Part shown: positions 32,503 to 45,291 of the stretch, in pieces
How the letters are laid out: each line of letters begins with the position of its first letter
Position numbering within the stretch: the stretch's first letter is position 1
Source: Parasponia andersonii
Lineage: Eukaryota; Streptophyta; Magnoliopsida; Rosales; Cannabaceae
NCBI GenBank assembly: GCA_002914805.1
Contig: JXTB01000328.1
Coordinates: forward strand, 18,767-82,766
DNA: 64,000 nucleotides
Direction: 5' to 3'
Notes under the pieces: model-generated
Seen by the model: the letters and a program-made list of their open reading frames with translations, nothing else
Databases searched by the model: none
Told to the model about the DNA's origin: nothing
Program-made: the position numbers and the translations under genes

Positions 32503-35500
32503 TGTCACCCCCTAGGAATCTTTAGACTTGCAATATTAGTAGAATTATTATATACTTAATGTCGAATTTTATTAAGTTTGCATTCACAAATACTTGAATT
32601 ATGTGCGTAGTATTATATTAATGCTAAATTTTATTACGTGAGAAAACCACAGTTAATCCTCATTTTAACTTAGAATTTCTAAGTTAGTTTTCCTTAATAA
32701 TAAATTGATTTTACAATAATTATATTATGTACATCAATATAACCTAATTAAAAATGTGACATTTTTATGTCACATTAAAATTGTTACATTTTATAACCTA
32801 AAGTTAATGGTTGCACCAAAATAGTACCATGCCATAATTTGAATAGCTAAGATTTAAGTATATAAAGAATTAAGTAGACAAATCAATCTAAGAGTGTAAA
32901 ATAAGTTATAGAAAAAGATGAAAAGTAGTAAAGTTCTACCTCAGAGAAGGTAAAAACTTTAAATGAGTGGAATAGAAAAGGAAAGGGATAAAGTTAATTG
33001 GTAATTCAAAAGGTAGGAAAAAAGGAAAATCATAATGGAAATGTTCTTTAGAAATTAGTGGCCATAATTCAAAGTAGAAGACATAGACAAAACTAATTAG
33101 TAACTTTTGTCTCCAAAATAATTCAAAAGTTATAAAAAAGATTAATATAGTGGAGACTTTCTTTGGGAGCTAGTGGTATTGGATTCCAAATAATTGAAAA
33201 AGAAGAAAGATTAGAGACAATAGTAGTGGATGAGTAAAAAATAAAGTAAAAGATAAGGTAATGAGTAGGAAAAGAAGATATATTGACAAATTGATAATAA
33301 TGATGCTTGGATTATTTAATGGAAGGTGAAAGTATGTATTATTGGATACCTTCCATGGATGGCCTATAAATAGATCATTTATTTGGCAATTCAAATCCAT
33401 GCTTAACTTTTCAAATTACTTAGCCAAAACTATTTTCATATTTCCAATTATTCCTTCTCAAAAAAAAAAAAACTCTTTCTACCTCACATTCTTCTAAATC
33501 CACAAGAGATACAGTATTTTACCCATCGACTCTAGAAATCTAGAATTATAATCAAGAGAAGAGAACACTTAATTTTGTGGTGGAGACGTAAGAAAGAAGA
33601 TCCAAACTTGGAAGGTATTTATTCCGTCACCTTGCTTGTTATGTGTTTAAATAGATTATATAAAAGAATAAATAGGTAATAACATATTTGACCTACTTTA
33701 GATGTTATATAATTTATATTACATTGAGACTTATTTTGTTGATTTCTTAAGCCTCTAAATATGAATACTTCATAATAATAATAATAATTACAGTAAAATC
33801 AAAATGACTAAACACAAAAAAGTGGAAGATTTTTTTTAGTGTAAGACCCTAAAATAAAATATGCATGAAAATGAAACAAGCTTAATGATTTAGTCTTAGA
33901 TCCTTCAGAACAGATTTTTACCCATTAGAAATGCTTTCCAAAAATTAAAGATGTTTGCTCAAAAGTTGGAAGGACTAAAATGCAAAAATTTTGAGTATTT
34001 GGGACAAAAGTGTAATTTTCACAAAATATGGGTCAAATATGTGAAAAAGTTATTTTAGGCAATTTTAAGACTATTTTAAATTGTAAAATTAAATAAAGGA
34101 AGAATCTTTAACAAAAACAATAATAAGATATAACTCAATATTTACCATTAGAGGGCATAAATGTTAGAAATCTTAAGATTTTGGGTAAAAATATAAATTA
34201 TAAAACTTGAAATATTGGGTTGGAAATTTGGTATAAGAGTAAATAAAGAAAAAAAATTAATTTGGATCTCTAATTGGGATAAGAAAAGATTTACTTAAAT
34301 TTAAGACATGAAATCAATTATAGGAAATAAGTAATGTATGCCTCTAATTGTATTTTGCCTATGTTTAGTGATAGACCTAAAAAGCACGATCAGTACCAAA
34401 TAATATTTAGTCCAAGTATGATTTTAGATATTAAATTTGTATATCCCTTAGTATGGTTGACTCAATTATTATATTATGACCTTTAATTACGAATAAATAA
34501 AGTAATCAAGAATAATTCAAAGCATTTGATGAAAGGAAATATAATTAAGGAAACTTAATTGATTTAGGATGATATTCATCAAATCAACAAACAAATTATT
34601 GATAAATTAAAAAAATCACTATGATCAAGATTAAGGAGAATCAAATCTCATCCATCTAAGTGAAAGTATAAATTAGTCAATGAATATAGTGTGACATTGT
34701 TTCTCAAATATGAAGTTTTATGCTGGATCAAGACTGTAAATGTTTTAAGCCTACTAAGTAATTAGAAGTTAAATAGAGTATGTATACATTAGGGAAAACT
34801 TCGATCTAGATGTACGAAATGAATGAGTGGAATTAGAACAATCATATTACGAGGTAAGTACAATTTCAGCTATGGCATGGATGGTTGAAAATGTTTCATG
34901 TTTATAATATGATATGTTTGAATTAATTTCATGTATTAGCTTCCCTTATATATTATTGTATGGCCTATGTATAATATATGCTTATAAAGATACCTTTCCT
35001 CTGCTATAAAAAAAAATGATGTATGCTTACTTTTCAATGTTATCATACTTCAACATACTTTAATAAAGAAAATGCTATGATAGTTGAATATAAGTTTGGG
35101 TTCATTGAAGCCTGCCCACTCATATTAAGAAAGGACTAAATAAGATAAAGAATTTAAAGGTGTTCTACCAACCTCCAATAAGTGAGGATATCTGAGGGAA
35201 AATAAGACCGACCTCCCCTAAGCAAGGATTCCTGAGGAAAAGTATATTAAGATTATGACCGTGGGTGTTTTCAGTTGGGTCGCTCCCCTGATTCCCCATT
35301 CGGTAGTGCACTCTCAGTACGTACAACAAGGCCCATAAGAAAGATAAAAGACTTTACAATCAAGAATGAGAGAAAATCATGATATAATATCTTATAATAA
35401 GCGTAAAGTAATGATTTCATAAAACAGCATAACTAGAATTTAAAAAAAAATAGAATTGTTTGTTCATAAGAATTTTTTTTTTGTGAGAATTAAATTGTAC

Positions 35501-36196
35501 TTACTTAGCCAAAGCTTATATTTTATTAATATCCATGCGATAGATACCAAAGGAAAGAAACCTCTGATTTGATTGATGGGTTAGCTGGAATTGAAGCGGG
35601 GATGAATACGAGGCATGGACAATGGAATACCGTCATTAAAAATTACTTCCGCATATGTTTTTATTATGAGACAAATGATTTCAATTATGTAAGTTTAATG
35701 TTATTTGAAAACATACTTATAACTTGGCATTTTATTTCGTAATGCATGATTTAATCAAATTGAACTTGAAAATGTATTTTGATTTAATAGAAGTAAACAA
35801 ATGTTTTTTTTAGATCTAAAAGAGAAAATGTTTTGATTTAAATAAATATAAAACATAAGGGGTTCTGTCCAAAAGACCTAAACTGTCTAAGGAGAGCTTG
35901 GGACTTAAGTGGTCCGTATGTGACCCCCCTCTTCACCTGGGAGCCCTTTATGGTTGCACATTATTTAAATCACCATAATAAAAAGTTTATAATCAAATTT
36001 AAATAAAGGGTACTTAACCATTGAGAAGCATTTACTTGTTTTCAGAATTTAAGTAAATTCATAGTTATGAATATAAATCTCTTAAAAAGAAATAAAAGTA
36101 TTTAAAAAAAATTTATCATGAATTTTCAGCATCTAAATTTTTTTTTTTAGCTAAGAAGGTAAGTAGTTAACGGTCAGAAAAAGTATGGTCGTTACA
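32503..36196 (+). repeat. Solo LTR of family C (3694 bp), 5-bp target duplication
   Basis: It runs from TGTCACCCCCTAGG to GGTCGTTACA and matches the C LTR (45292-49022) in reverse complement. Directly outside both ends is ACCAC (32498-32502 and 36197-36201), a perfect 5-bp target duplication. There is no primer-binding site or coding region, so it is a solo LTR left by recombination between the two LTRs. It carries donor-like GAG|GTAAGT at 34851-34859, TACTTACTTAGC near 35499-35510 and an acceptor-like ATAG ending at 35543. AT-rich; no gene seen inside. Confidence 0.93.
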
Positions 36197-36321
36197 ACCA
36201 CATGCCATAGTTAGACAAGAAAATTATGAAACCGCTTGTGAGAGGTTTAGAAAAAAGAAGCCTCTAGCTTTCGAGGGTGAAACTGATCCATTGCTAGCAG
36301 AAGAATGGGTTAGAAGTATTT
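36197..36321 (+). pseudogene. gag: G gag, second piece
   Basis: Short plus-strand stretch with the start of a Ty3 gag capsid-like domain (PLAFEGETDPLLAEEWVRSI) between two solo LTRs. It begins with the second copy of the ACCAC duplication and ends with the first GTATT copy of the next one. Fossil piece. Confidence 0.75.
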
Positions 36322-39232
36322 GTAACGCCCCCCTAGCTTAACTATACGACTATGTAGGCTAAACTAGGATGCATTACTCTTTTATAAACCATATTTTTAG
36401 TTTTGCAAAAAGGTCGGCCAACTTTAAACTTTTCAAGCTCTAAAATAAAAGAAACTGCGTGGCATTACTTTTTGAGAGTGTCTTTACAAAATATACAACT
36501 AAAAACTCCTTATCAGTTCATCTTGCCATCAACAATAATATTTACATCACACCAGAATAACAAAATACAAAGAAAACACCGCCTATAAGTCAAGCTTGTC
36601 TACATCAGTATGATCATAGTAACAAGAAAGCGTGCTAGCTAACCCGTAACTCTATACAACAAAAACATCCTCACCTGTATCACAAGAACTAAATGAGCTA
36701 ATGCTCAGTAAGTATAGATCATGCATGCTCGTGAACATGTTTCATGAATGAACTTTATTAAAATTCCCATTGTACTTTTTCTTTCATAACTTTTCATTTT
36801 GATGCACTTTTCTTAGAAAACATTTCTTTATAGGGCCCTTGAGTACATTACAAAGTCGTGGCAGTCGGTAGGCCGTGCCCACCTGTGTAGGAAGGAAACA
36901 CGTGGCCAATGTGAACCATACCTACCCAACGCAGACCGACTAAGTAATGCACCCGATAATTCTTATAGTACAATGCTCAGTGCCGGCAGTCGGTAAGCTG
37001 TGCCCACCTATGCGGGAAGCATGCCTGTGCAAATCATACTTACCCAATGCAGACAGACTAAACACTGTACTTAAAACATATCTTGTAAAATTAGTACAAT
37101 GGTACTACTTTAAATCCAATGTGTGGAAAATTTCATTTCTTTAAAAATCATGCTTAAATGATCATTCCATGCTTATGTTTCCGTAAACTTTACAACAATA
37201 ATATAAATAACATATAATTTAAATAATACACATAAGCATGTAAGAAAACATCTTGTATCTACTATTGTTTTTGTGATGCAGTTAAAATAAATCTTCACTT
37301 ACCTTGTGTCCGGTAGAAAAGATATTGGAAAGGGTCAATATCCTCTGTGGCAAGGTGTGTGGAAGACCTGATATCAATTTTATTACTAAAATTATCACTA
37401 TAATGTAAAATGCTTAAAGAAAATAAGTACAAGACCAAATTACAACTTTTACAAAAGAAGGAACCCTAATCACTAAATGAACCAAAATGTCATCTACTTT
37501 CATAAAAACTAGTCCATTTGCTTCTAAATGGTACCATTTGGTTCTAAAAATATTTGGACAGCACCTCTCATATTTTTAGGACATCCCCACATGATTAAAA
37601 TCATGGTTTAAGACTTGTAACAACAATCAATAAGCCAATTCCCACATATATAACCCAAAGAGGATCATTTAGAGCAACCTAGGTATACTTGAATTCCTTT
37701 CGTTTAAAACAACTTTTACACTTTTCTATTGTCACAAACAGCAACAAAACAATATATTTACATCATGGGATTAACAAAATATACATTTCAATTTCATAAA
37801 ATCAGATTACAAGTATGGGGAACTTATTCTAACAATGGAAACACGTGAAAACACTTGAATCCACAAGTAGCAAACTTTGGGGCTTTAAGACTAACTTTAA
37901 TCCTCCACTTAAATTCTATATTTCCAGTCATATATAAGGTTTCCTTAGACCTTAATTCATCAAATAAAAGCTTTAATTAAAGAGCTAAAGCAATGGAAAT
38001 AAATTACCAATTCTAAATTCCACAAAAATCTTACCTTGACTAATTTGGACTTTTGTTAAAGCTCTTGCCTTTTACTTCCACAAAACTGATTTCTAAGGCT
38101 TTAAAATTGATCTTAGGACTCAAGAGGACCTAGAGGAAATATTACTTAAGTATTATCAAGTGGAGAATTGAAATAACAAAGCAAAACCTAGGGAGAAGAA
38201 CTAGTAGAATTACCTTGACTAGTTTGGAACTATCTTGCTTCCTTGAGCTCCAAATTGAGTTCTACCACTTGGAAACTCTTAGATATGGGTAAGGGGAGTT
38301 GATAGAAGTATAGAAAGTGGCTGGAGTGGTCCAAGTCGCGGCTGGGGAGGAAGAGGAAAGAAATGACCAGATTTGGTCAAAAATCAATACTTAAAGGCTA
38401 AGAAAGGCATAACTTAAATTCTAAGGAGTATTTTAGGTATTTTGCTCATTACCTTCCATGTGTCAAGCTCTAAAACATCCTTAGCATACTTACTATGTTG
38501 CTGGTCAATCCTATACACCCAAGTGAAGACCAAAATGGTGAAACCTAGCTTAGAAAGTGAAATTTAGTCATACTTTGACTTATGATCCTATATGGCCAAT
38601 CTTATTCTAATTTGGTAGAACCTAGCCCCATAACCAATCATTAAACATAAAATAAAGTCAATTAGACTCTAATTGATAATTCAAATATAGTATAATTGCC
38701 CAATTAATAGAATGCACAAAGATGACATTACACGATTAAGCTGAATCTAAGTTAGTTTAGTGTAATTAAACACAGCTCAGTAGAGTAACTGCCATCTCGT
38801 GCTTACCTAGAACGAACCTTTTTGAAAATACTAGAAATGAGTCCTAAATATTAAATTAAATCTATTTGATGTGCTAAATGAACAATGAATTTGATTCCAA
38901 AAAGCGTGAAAGATGCATCTTACCAAAAAACTACTATTTGACCAAGTTATCAATAGACATAATTTTTAATGCATGTGTATATAGTATTATTATTCATGAA
39001 TGTATTCTTTGTTATTTTCACACACCAAGCTCTCTCTCGGAGGGTACTGAGCCTTTACACTGCGTGGGAACACTTCGACAGCCATTATTATAATAATTTA
39101 TATTGAAAGCATTTAACAATCAAAATGAGCAATTTATCATAAAATTGACACTAGTTTCATGATATGTCTATTATGTAATATGAACATGTTTATTATTGGC
39201 TTATTATGTGTGTGAGAATCTTGGGCATTACA
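36322..39232 (-). repeat. Solo LTR of family B2 (2911 bp), 5-bp target duplication
   Basis: Plus-strand ends are TGTAACGCCC and GGGCATTACA, flanked by GTATT on both sides (36317-36321 and 39233-39237). It shares long blocks with the B LTR (for example around 37500-37600 and 38990-39060) but is clearly diverged from it, hence the label B2. On the minus strand it has donor-like ACAAG|GTAAGT (37297-37307), a GAGC/GCTC hairpin (36695-36706) and acceptor-like ACAG (36675-36678). No coding sequence. A solo LTR nested in gag G. Confidence 0.93.
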
Positions 39233-39406
39233 GTATTGAGGGTATTTTCAATTACATTAGAATCCCTGATGAGGAAAAGATTTTAATTGCAATTGCTAGT
39301 CTGTCGGAGCTGGATAGGTAAGTCTGTTGATGCAGACTCTCTCATTGAAGCAGGATTTGCGGATCTTATGATGTGTCTCGTTGAAGTGAGACAATATTAG
39401 CGCGGT
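39233..39406 (+). pseudogene. gag: G gag, third piece, and unassigned flank
   Basis: The plus strand continues gag-like sequence for about 90 bases (FNYIRIPDEEKILIAIASL) right after the second GTATT copy. The rest, to 39406, could not be assigned. Fossil piece. Confidence 0.6.
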
Positions 39407-39508
39407 GTGGGATGCCCCTTTGATGAGGGAAGGAGTTTTCAAAAACTTCACACGACGGTCGCACCTTATTTTTACTCTTGGCCAGAGTTTTCACCCAATG
39501 TTATCATA
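39407..39508 (+). repeat. Direct repeat R1, copy 1 (102 bp)
   Basis: GTGGGATGCCCCTTTGATG to GTTATCATA, matching 40463-40568 at most positions. The two copies bracket a piece of B2-type LTR. Origin unknown; not part of any LTR recognised here. Confidence 0.75.
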
Positions 39509-39509
39509 A

Positions 39510-41111
39510 ATATTGGTGCCGAAGATTCTCACATACATACTAAACCAATAATAAATATGTACTAATTACATATTAGGCATATAGAATTCATTAATACAAC
39601 TTTCATCGTAACATGCTCGTTCATTATGTTATGTGCATTTACACACATGTTATTACTCTAATGATTGTCGTAGTGTCTAGATGCAGTGTAAAGGTTCAAT
39701 ACCCTCAGAGAGAGAGCTTGGTGTGCTAAAAGAACAATTAATATAATTATGAAAGCAATACTATGTGCACATGCATTAGGATCACACTTGTTGATAACTT
39801 GGTCAAATAGTAGTTTTTGATAAAATGTAATTTTCACACTTTTCAGAGCCAAATTCACTGTGTATTTAACACGTCAAATAGCTTCAATTTAATGTTTAGG
39901 ACTCATTTATAGCATTTTATTTGTCAGCTCCAGGTACGCACGAGGTGGCATTCACGACACTGATTTGTATTTTATTTCACTAAGCTAGCTTAGATTTAGC
40001 TTAATTGCGTAATGTAATTTTTGTGCATTTTGATTGTTAAATACTAATACTATGTTTTCATTATTAATTGGAGTCTAATTGACTTATGTTTATATTTAAT
40101 TATTGGTTATGGGGCTATGTTTCGACAGATTACAATACGATTGGCTATATGGGATCATAAGTCAAAGTATGATTAGTTTTCACTTTCTAAGCTACGAGTC
40201 ACCAACTTTGGCTACACTTGGGTGTATAGGAGTGACCAACAATGTGGTAACTATGCTAAGGATATTTTAGAGCTGGATACATGGAAAGTAACGTACAAAA
40301 TACCCCTTAGAAATAAAGTATTGCCATTTCTTAGCCATTAAGTGTTGCTTTTGGACCAAATCTGGTCATTCTCATTCTCTTTCCCTCCAACCACAACCTG
40401 AACCTCTCTAGCTTATTTCTAGATTCTCTCAACTTCACTTAGCCATAAACAAGAGTTTCCAAGTGGGATGCCCCTTCGATGAGGGAAGGAGTTTTCAAAA
40501 AAAACCTTCACACGATGGTTGGACCTTATTTTTACTCTTGGCCAGAGTTTCCGCCCAATGTTATCATAGCCTATCGACTTATGAGACAAGCAATGTGCTA
40601 AGGGGCCCAACTAAGAATAATTTTTAAGGAAAATGCATGGACACAAATATTTAAGAAAGAAAAGGTACAATGGGAACTTTATGATATTTTAAAGCATTCA
40701 TAAGCACGCATAGTTTTTAATTACTGAGCTTTAGCTCATTTTAGTCTTGTGATGCAGATGAGGAGGCATATTTTGTTATTGACTAGCTGGTTGCCTGGCT
40801 TGCCTTTTGTCGCCATGATCATACAGATGTAGACGAGCTTGATCTGTGGGTGACATTTTTGTTTTGAGATATTTTGGTATAATGTAAATACTACTGCTGA
40901 TGGTAAAATTGACTGGTGAAAACCTCTTTTGATTGTACATTTTGTAAAGACACTTTTAACAAGAAATGCCGTGCAGTTGCTTTTGTCCAAAAGTTTTGGA
41001 AAGTTCCAAAATTGCCCACCTTTTTATTAAAACAAAAGATAATGTTTAAGAAAGAATAATACTTCATAGATTGACTGTATATGATAATATGGTTAAACTA
41101 GGGGGTGTTAC
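39510..41111 (+). repeat. B2-type LTR, plus strand, rearranged
   Basis: Left part 39510-40460 matches the start of the B/B2 LTR in element orientation (GAGAGAGAGCTTGG near 39710, CAATACCC before it). After the second R1 repeat, 40600-41111 matches the end of the LTR: TTACTGAGCT with a GAGCT/AGCTC hairpin at 40726-40737, an acceptor-like GCAG ending at 40757, and the end GGTGTTACA at 41111. The middle of a normal LTR is not present. It abuts element C pol at 41112. Confidence 0.75.
40463..40568 (+). repeat. Direct repeat R1, copy 2 (106 bp)
   Basis: Second copy of 39407-39508, lying between the two parts of the B2-type LTR. It continues into about 30 bases (GCCTATCGACTTATGAG) not present beside copy 1. 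Confidence 0.75.
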
Positions 41112-42967
41112 AATATGTACTTCAGGCTTTTATGATCGGTGTAGATTCGACATTGAGCCCCGTATAAGTAGTGTCGCCAAAGTTTGAGAGCGAATACTAT
41201 AGCAACAAGTTCTAGATCATGAGTTGGATAATTTTTCTCATGATCCTTTAATTGTCGAAAACCATATGCTATGACCTTTCCATTTTGCATTAGTACTGCT
41301 CCTAGTCCTAGCTTTGATGCATTACTATAAATGTCGAATTGTCCTTTGTTTGATGAGATGGTAAGTATAGGTGCACTGGTAAGCCTATTCTTCAACTCTT
41401 GGAAGCTTTCTTCACACTTCTCTATCCATTCATATTTCTTTCCTTTTTTTGTAAGGGCCATGAGAGGAGCAATAAGCTTTGAAAATCCTTCTACAAATCT
41501 TCGGTAATAGCCAGCTAATCCCAAAAAAACTCCTCACTTCAGTCACAGTTTTGGGTGCTGGCCAATTATTCACTACCTCTATCTTGGAAGGATCTACGGC
41601 AATTCCTTCCTTTGCAACCGCATATTCTAAGAAATGGACTGGGTCTAGCCAAAATTCACACTTAGAGAATTTGGCATAGAGGCGGTGTTCCCTTAACTTT
41701 TGCAATATGAGTTTGAGGTGTTGTTCGTGTTCCTCATGAGACCTTGAGCAAATTAAGATATCATCGATAAAGACTATGACAAATTTGTCCAAGTATTCCT
41801 TGAACACTCTATTTATCAGGTCCATAAATGCCACAGGAGCATTGGTTAGCCCAAAAGACATCACTAAGAACTCATAATGCCCATATCGTGTTCTAAAGAC
41901 AGACTTCGGAATATCACTCTCTTTAATTCTCAGTTGATGATAGCCCGATCGCAAATCGATCTTTGAGAAAACTGCAACTCCTTTTAATTGATCGAACAAG
42001 TCTTCTATCCTTGGCAAGGGATATTTATTCTTTATGGTCACCTTATTCAATTCTCTATAGTCAATGCACATTCTAAATGTTCCATATTTCTTCTTCATAA
42101 ATAGCATAGGTGCGCCCTATGGTGAGTGACTTAGTCAGATGAAACCCTTGTCTAACAACTCTTGTAGTTAAGTTTGTAGCTCTTTAAGCTCAGTAGGTGC
42201 CATCCTATAAGGTGCTTTAGAAATAGGGGTAGTAACTCGATTTCAAAGGAAATTTCTCGCTCCAGCGGTAGTCTTGGCAGATCATCGGGAAACACATCAA
42301 TGAACTCCTTGACGATGATTACATCTTCTGGCCTTTTCTTTTCTTCTTTACTCTTATCTAGAATATTAGCTAAATATCCTAGACACTCGTTACTCAACAT
42401 TCTCCTTGCTTGCATTGTTGACATCATTACTCCAGGTTGCTTCTTAGTATCTCCATTATAAGTGAACTTTTCTTCTCCTAGAGGTTTAAACATGATTCTT
42501 CGACTTCGACATTTAATGTTAGCATTATACCTTCCTAAGAAGTCCATTCCTAGAATGACATCATAATTAATCATTCCTAGGATGACTAGGTCAGCATACA
42601 GCTCCCTAGTAGCTATAATTATTGGAACATGTCTTATCCAATAATTCGTTGTCAAAGTTTCACCTGAAGGTATAGCTACATTTAGAGTTCTAGTCATTCT
42701 ATCACTATTCTGAGCTATTATTTTGGCAAATACATGTGACACAAAACAATGCGTAGCACCAGAATCAAATAAGACATATGCATTTTGAGTGGCAACAGAC
42801 AGCTGACCTATGACCACATTAGAGGTTCCCACATCTGCATTCTCCCTCGTAAAGGCATAGACTTGGGCAGTGGTTTCTAGAGGTGCCTCCAATCTTCCTT
42901 GACCAATCTGGGGTCCTTCAACTTTGATCTGTATATTGTGAATTTGAGGTCCTTGCAGCTTAGACAT
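41112..42967 (-). pseudogene. pol: C pol remnant (PR-RT-RNase H)
   Basis: Minus strand: protease with FDSGATHCF near 42760 and LGMDFLGRYN near 42540; RT about 42200-41600 with VFIDDI near 41765; [13 protein letters not shown] near 41490; RNase H ending in TDHKSLKY near 41125. The upstream part near 42850 continues from gag without an intron at the protease junction. Broken, about three interruptions. Confidence 0.84.
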
Positions 42968-44122
42968 GGTTGGCAGGTTAGCTTGATTCTGTTTACTATA
43001 GCAGTTCTTAGCATAATGATCCTTCTTGCCACAGAGGTAACAGTTGTTTGAGCCAAGGCGACATTCTCCAGGGTGTTTCTTCCCACACTTAGAATATGGT
43101 GGAAATTCTACTTTGGCCTTCTTTTACTGTTGAGGTTCTCCTTTTTGGTTTCTTTGGTCACCAAAGTTATTCATTCTCTTCTTTCCACTATAATTATTGC
43201 GGTTGTTATTGTTGCTGTTCTGGATCTTATTATGGCCAAATTTGGTCCCAAATCCTCTTGGGTTGTTATCTTGATTCGGTTTAGCTTGCCCACGTTGGTT
43301 CTTCTTTGATTCAAAATATTTTTATCGTTCTTCCTTGGCTTGGGCAAGACAATATTCTGCTCTGAGTGCCCTTCTAACACATTCTGCAACTGTAGTTGGT
43401 GGGTTGTCGCCACTATTAATGACAACTGCTAATTCAGGGCGAAACATTTCAAGCATCCTCCTTACTCGTTCCTCTTCAGTGGGTACCAAATAAGGACACA
43501 GTCTTGCAAGCTGATCGAACTTTCATACGGCCTCAGTGACTGTCATATTCCTTTGTTTGATGTAAATGAATTCATTTTGTTGGGCCCGCATCGCCATACG
43601 ATTATAGTATTTTTGGTTGAATCCATGGATGAAGTCATTCCATGACATTTCTCTGACATTTCTTCTAATTTTGACTGTCTCCCACCAATATCGTGCATCT
43701 TTCTTCAGGATATAAGACACACATAATACCTTTTCATGGTCATTAAGGTTCGTAAAATCTAGGATGGTTTGGATTGATGATAACCATTCTTCGGCCACCA
43801 AAGGATCTATTGACCCTTTAAACTCTGCAGGACGTATCTTTCTGAAATGTTAATAAAGTGGTTCATGGCGCTCTACACGTGGATCAGGTATTATCGGTTC
43901 TGGCTGTAGTATTGGTTCTTCCTCTTGAGGCAGAGGTTCTTCATTGTCCACTTGAGGTTCGATATTCTCTCGGCGTTGTTTCCTTAGTTGCTCACGAAGG
44001 TTCCTCATCTCCTCTTCTTGAGCTTGGAGTCGTTGTTGCAAGTTAGCTACAAGATTGCTTAGGTCTAGTGCTTCGGGTGCATTTATTGGACTGGCTTATA
44101 GTCTTCCTCTTCGTCTTGCCAT
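42968..44122 (-). pseudogene. gag: C gag remnant
   Basis: Standard Ty3 gag from the ATG at 44122 (MARRRGRL). It has a glutamine/glutamate-rich coiled-coil-like front (44041-43900), a capsid-like domain (WLSSIQTILDFTNLNDHEK near 43780; ARYWWETVK near 43690), a basic asparagine-rich linker, and a CCHC zinc knuckle (CYLCGKKDHYAKNC) near 43000-43050. Broken, about four interruptions. Confidence 0.82.
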
Positions 44123-44302
44123 TTTTTTTTTATTTTTTTAGTTGACTCCTATTAGTTCAAGGTATTATTAGTTATCTCGACTTTAATTATGAGGAAAAAG
44201 GATAAATTAAGTAATAAGACATATATTATTTCATAATTATATTATTTCATTAATTAAAGTACAAGATAAGAACATATAAATATTTCTAGTCTACTCTTAT
44301 AC

Positions 44303-45166
44303 TTAATCTCTCCTATTAGTATTTGAAGGTTCACTAGGGTATTCTTCCAGATCCTCTTTTGGGTCCTCTTTAGAGTCTTCCTCATTATTATTAGTGTGTC
44401 CTTGTCCAGTGGGCATGGTTCTCTCTGCATCTATTCGTGGTCGCACCCTTCTTTGCTCTTCTCCTAGGTCTCCTTGTTGGGAAGGTGTTTTTATGGCATT
44501 CCCGTGAGATGATCCTTCAGCCATACTTTGTTCCATTTCCCTTTGATATTCCTCTTTCGCATGAATTGTCTCTAAACTAATGCGTTCGAGATTCATATCA
44601 ATAAGTGGGTTCTGCATGCGTCTTCGGATATGACTTGGGACTCCATTTCAATAGGTCATAAGCAGGATACTATTAGGCCATCTCGGAGGGAATAAGCGAA
44701 CAACTTCCTCGGAAAAACGGATGTTATATTCTTCCATAGATTCACTAGGCCAGGATTCCTATCTGTTTCTCACAAAGTCAAAAGCTCATTCTTGTAAATG
44801 CGTCTCTGTTGTTGAAAGCTCTATTGGATTGTTATGGTATTCTATTTGTGAAAAATAGGCTATGATTAATCTGTAGAATGTTTCCCAACTCATATTGTCT
44901 GCAATGTGTCCTGATATTCGCCACCATACTCGAGCATTATTTCGTAGTTGCATGACTGTAAGATTGGTCCATTCGTACTCTTGGATATGATATGCTTGTA
45001 AAAGTTGTTCCGTTTCATGAAGCCAATTCTCTAATGTTTCGGGTGTAGATTATCCCAAGTAATATGGTGGTTGTCCTGCTCTAAAGGTAGCCACTACTAC
45101 GGCTCCAAAAACTTGAGGTTGACCAATCTCTCGGTCCATCAGAATGTCGATTATTGGGGCATCCAT
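44303..45166 (-). pseudogene. Extra gag-like ORF of element C
   Basis: A second coding region between the primer-binding site and gag, 864 bp in a single frame from the ATG at 45166 to the stop at 44303. Its centre looks like a retrotransposon gag domain: ENWLHETEQLL near 45025, ARVWWRISG near 44930, MSWETFYRLI near 44885. The end is acidic and polar, and no zinc knuckle is seen. It ends about 180 bases before the true gag ATG, so it is a separate frame. Tat/Ogre-group elements are known to carry additional ORFs, but gag resemblance is unusual. A few breaks. Confidence 0.68.
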
Positions 45167-45277
45167 TACTACTACATAATATGTTCTTAAGGTTAAATAA
45201 TGTACTAAGCAAAATTCTACATACTTGAGTTACTTGAAATGTTGCGGAGGGATGCGAGGTAGGATGACAGGATACCC

Positions 45278-45289
45278 GCTCTGATACCA
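45278..45289 (-). other. Primer-binding site of C (initiator tRNA-Met)
   Basis: Minus-strand TGGTATCAGAGC, two bases from the LTR end at 45292. Confidence 0.87.
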
Positions 45290-45291
45290 AA

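Noticed and set aside
33170-33400. A hydrophobic 76-codon frame, and its counterparts near 48134-48346 and 47980-48192
   Set aside because: They sit in C-family LTRs in different orientations, so they are chance frames in AT-rich LTR DNA; the hydrophobicity comes from T-rich codons.
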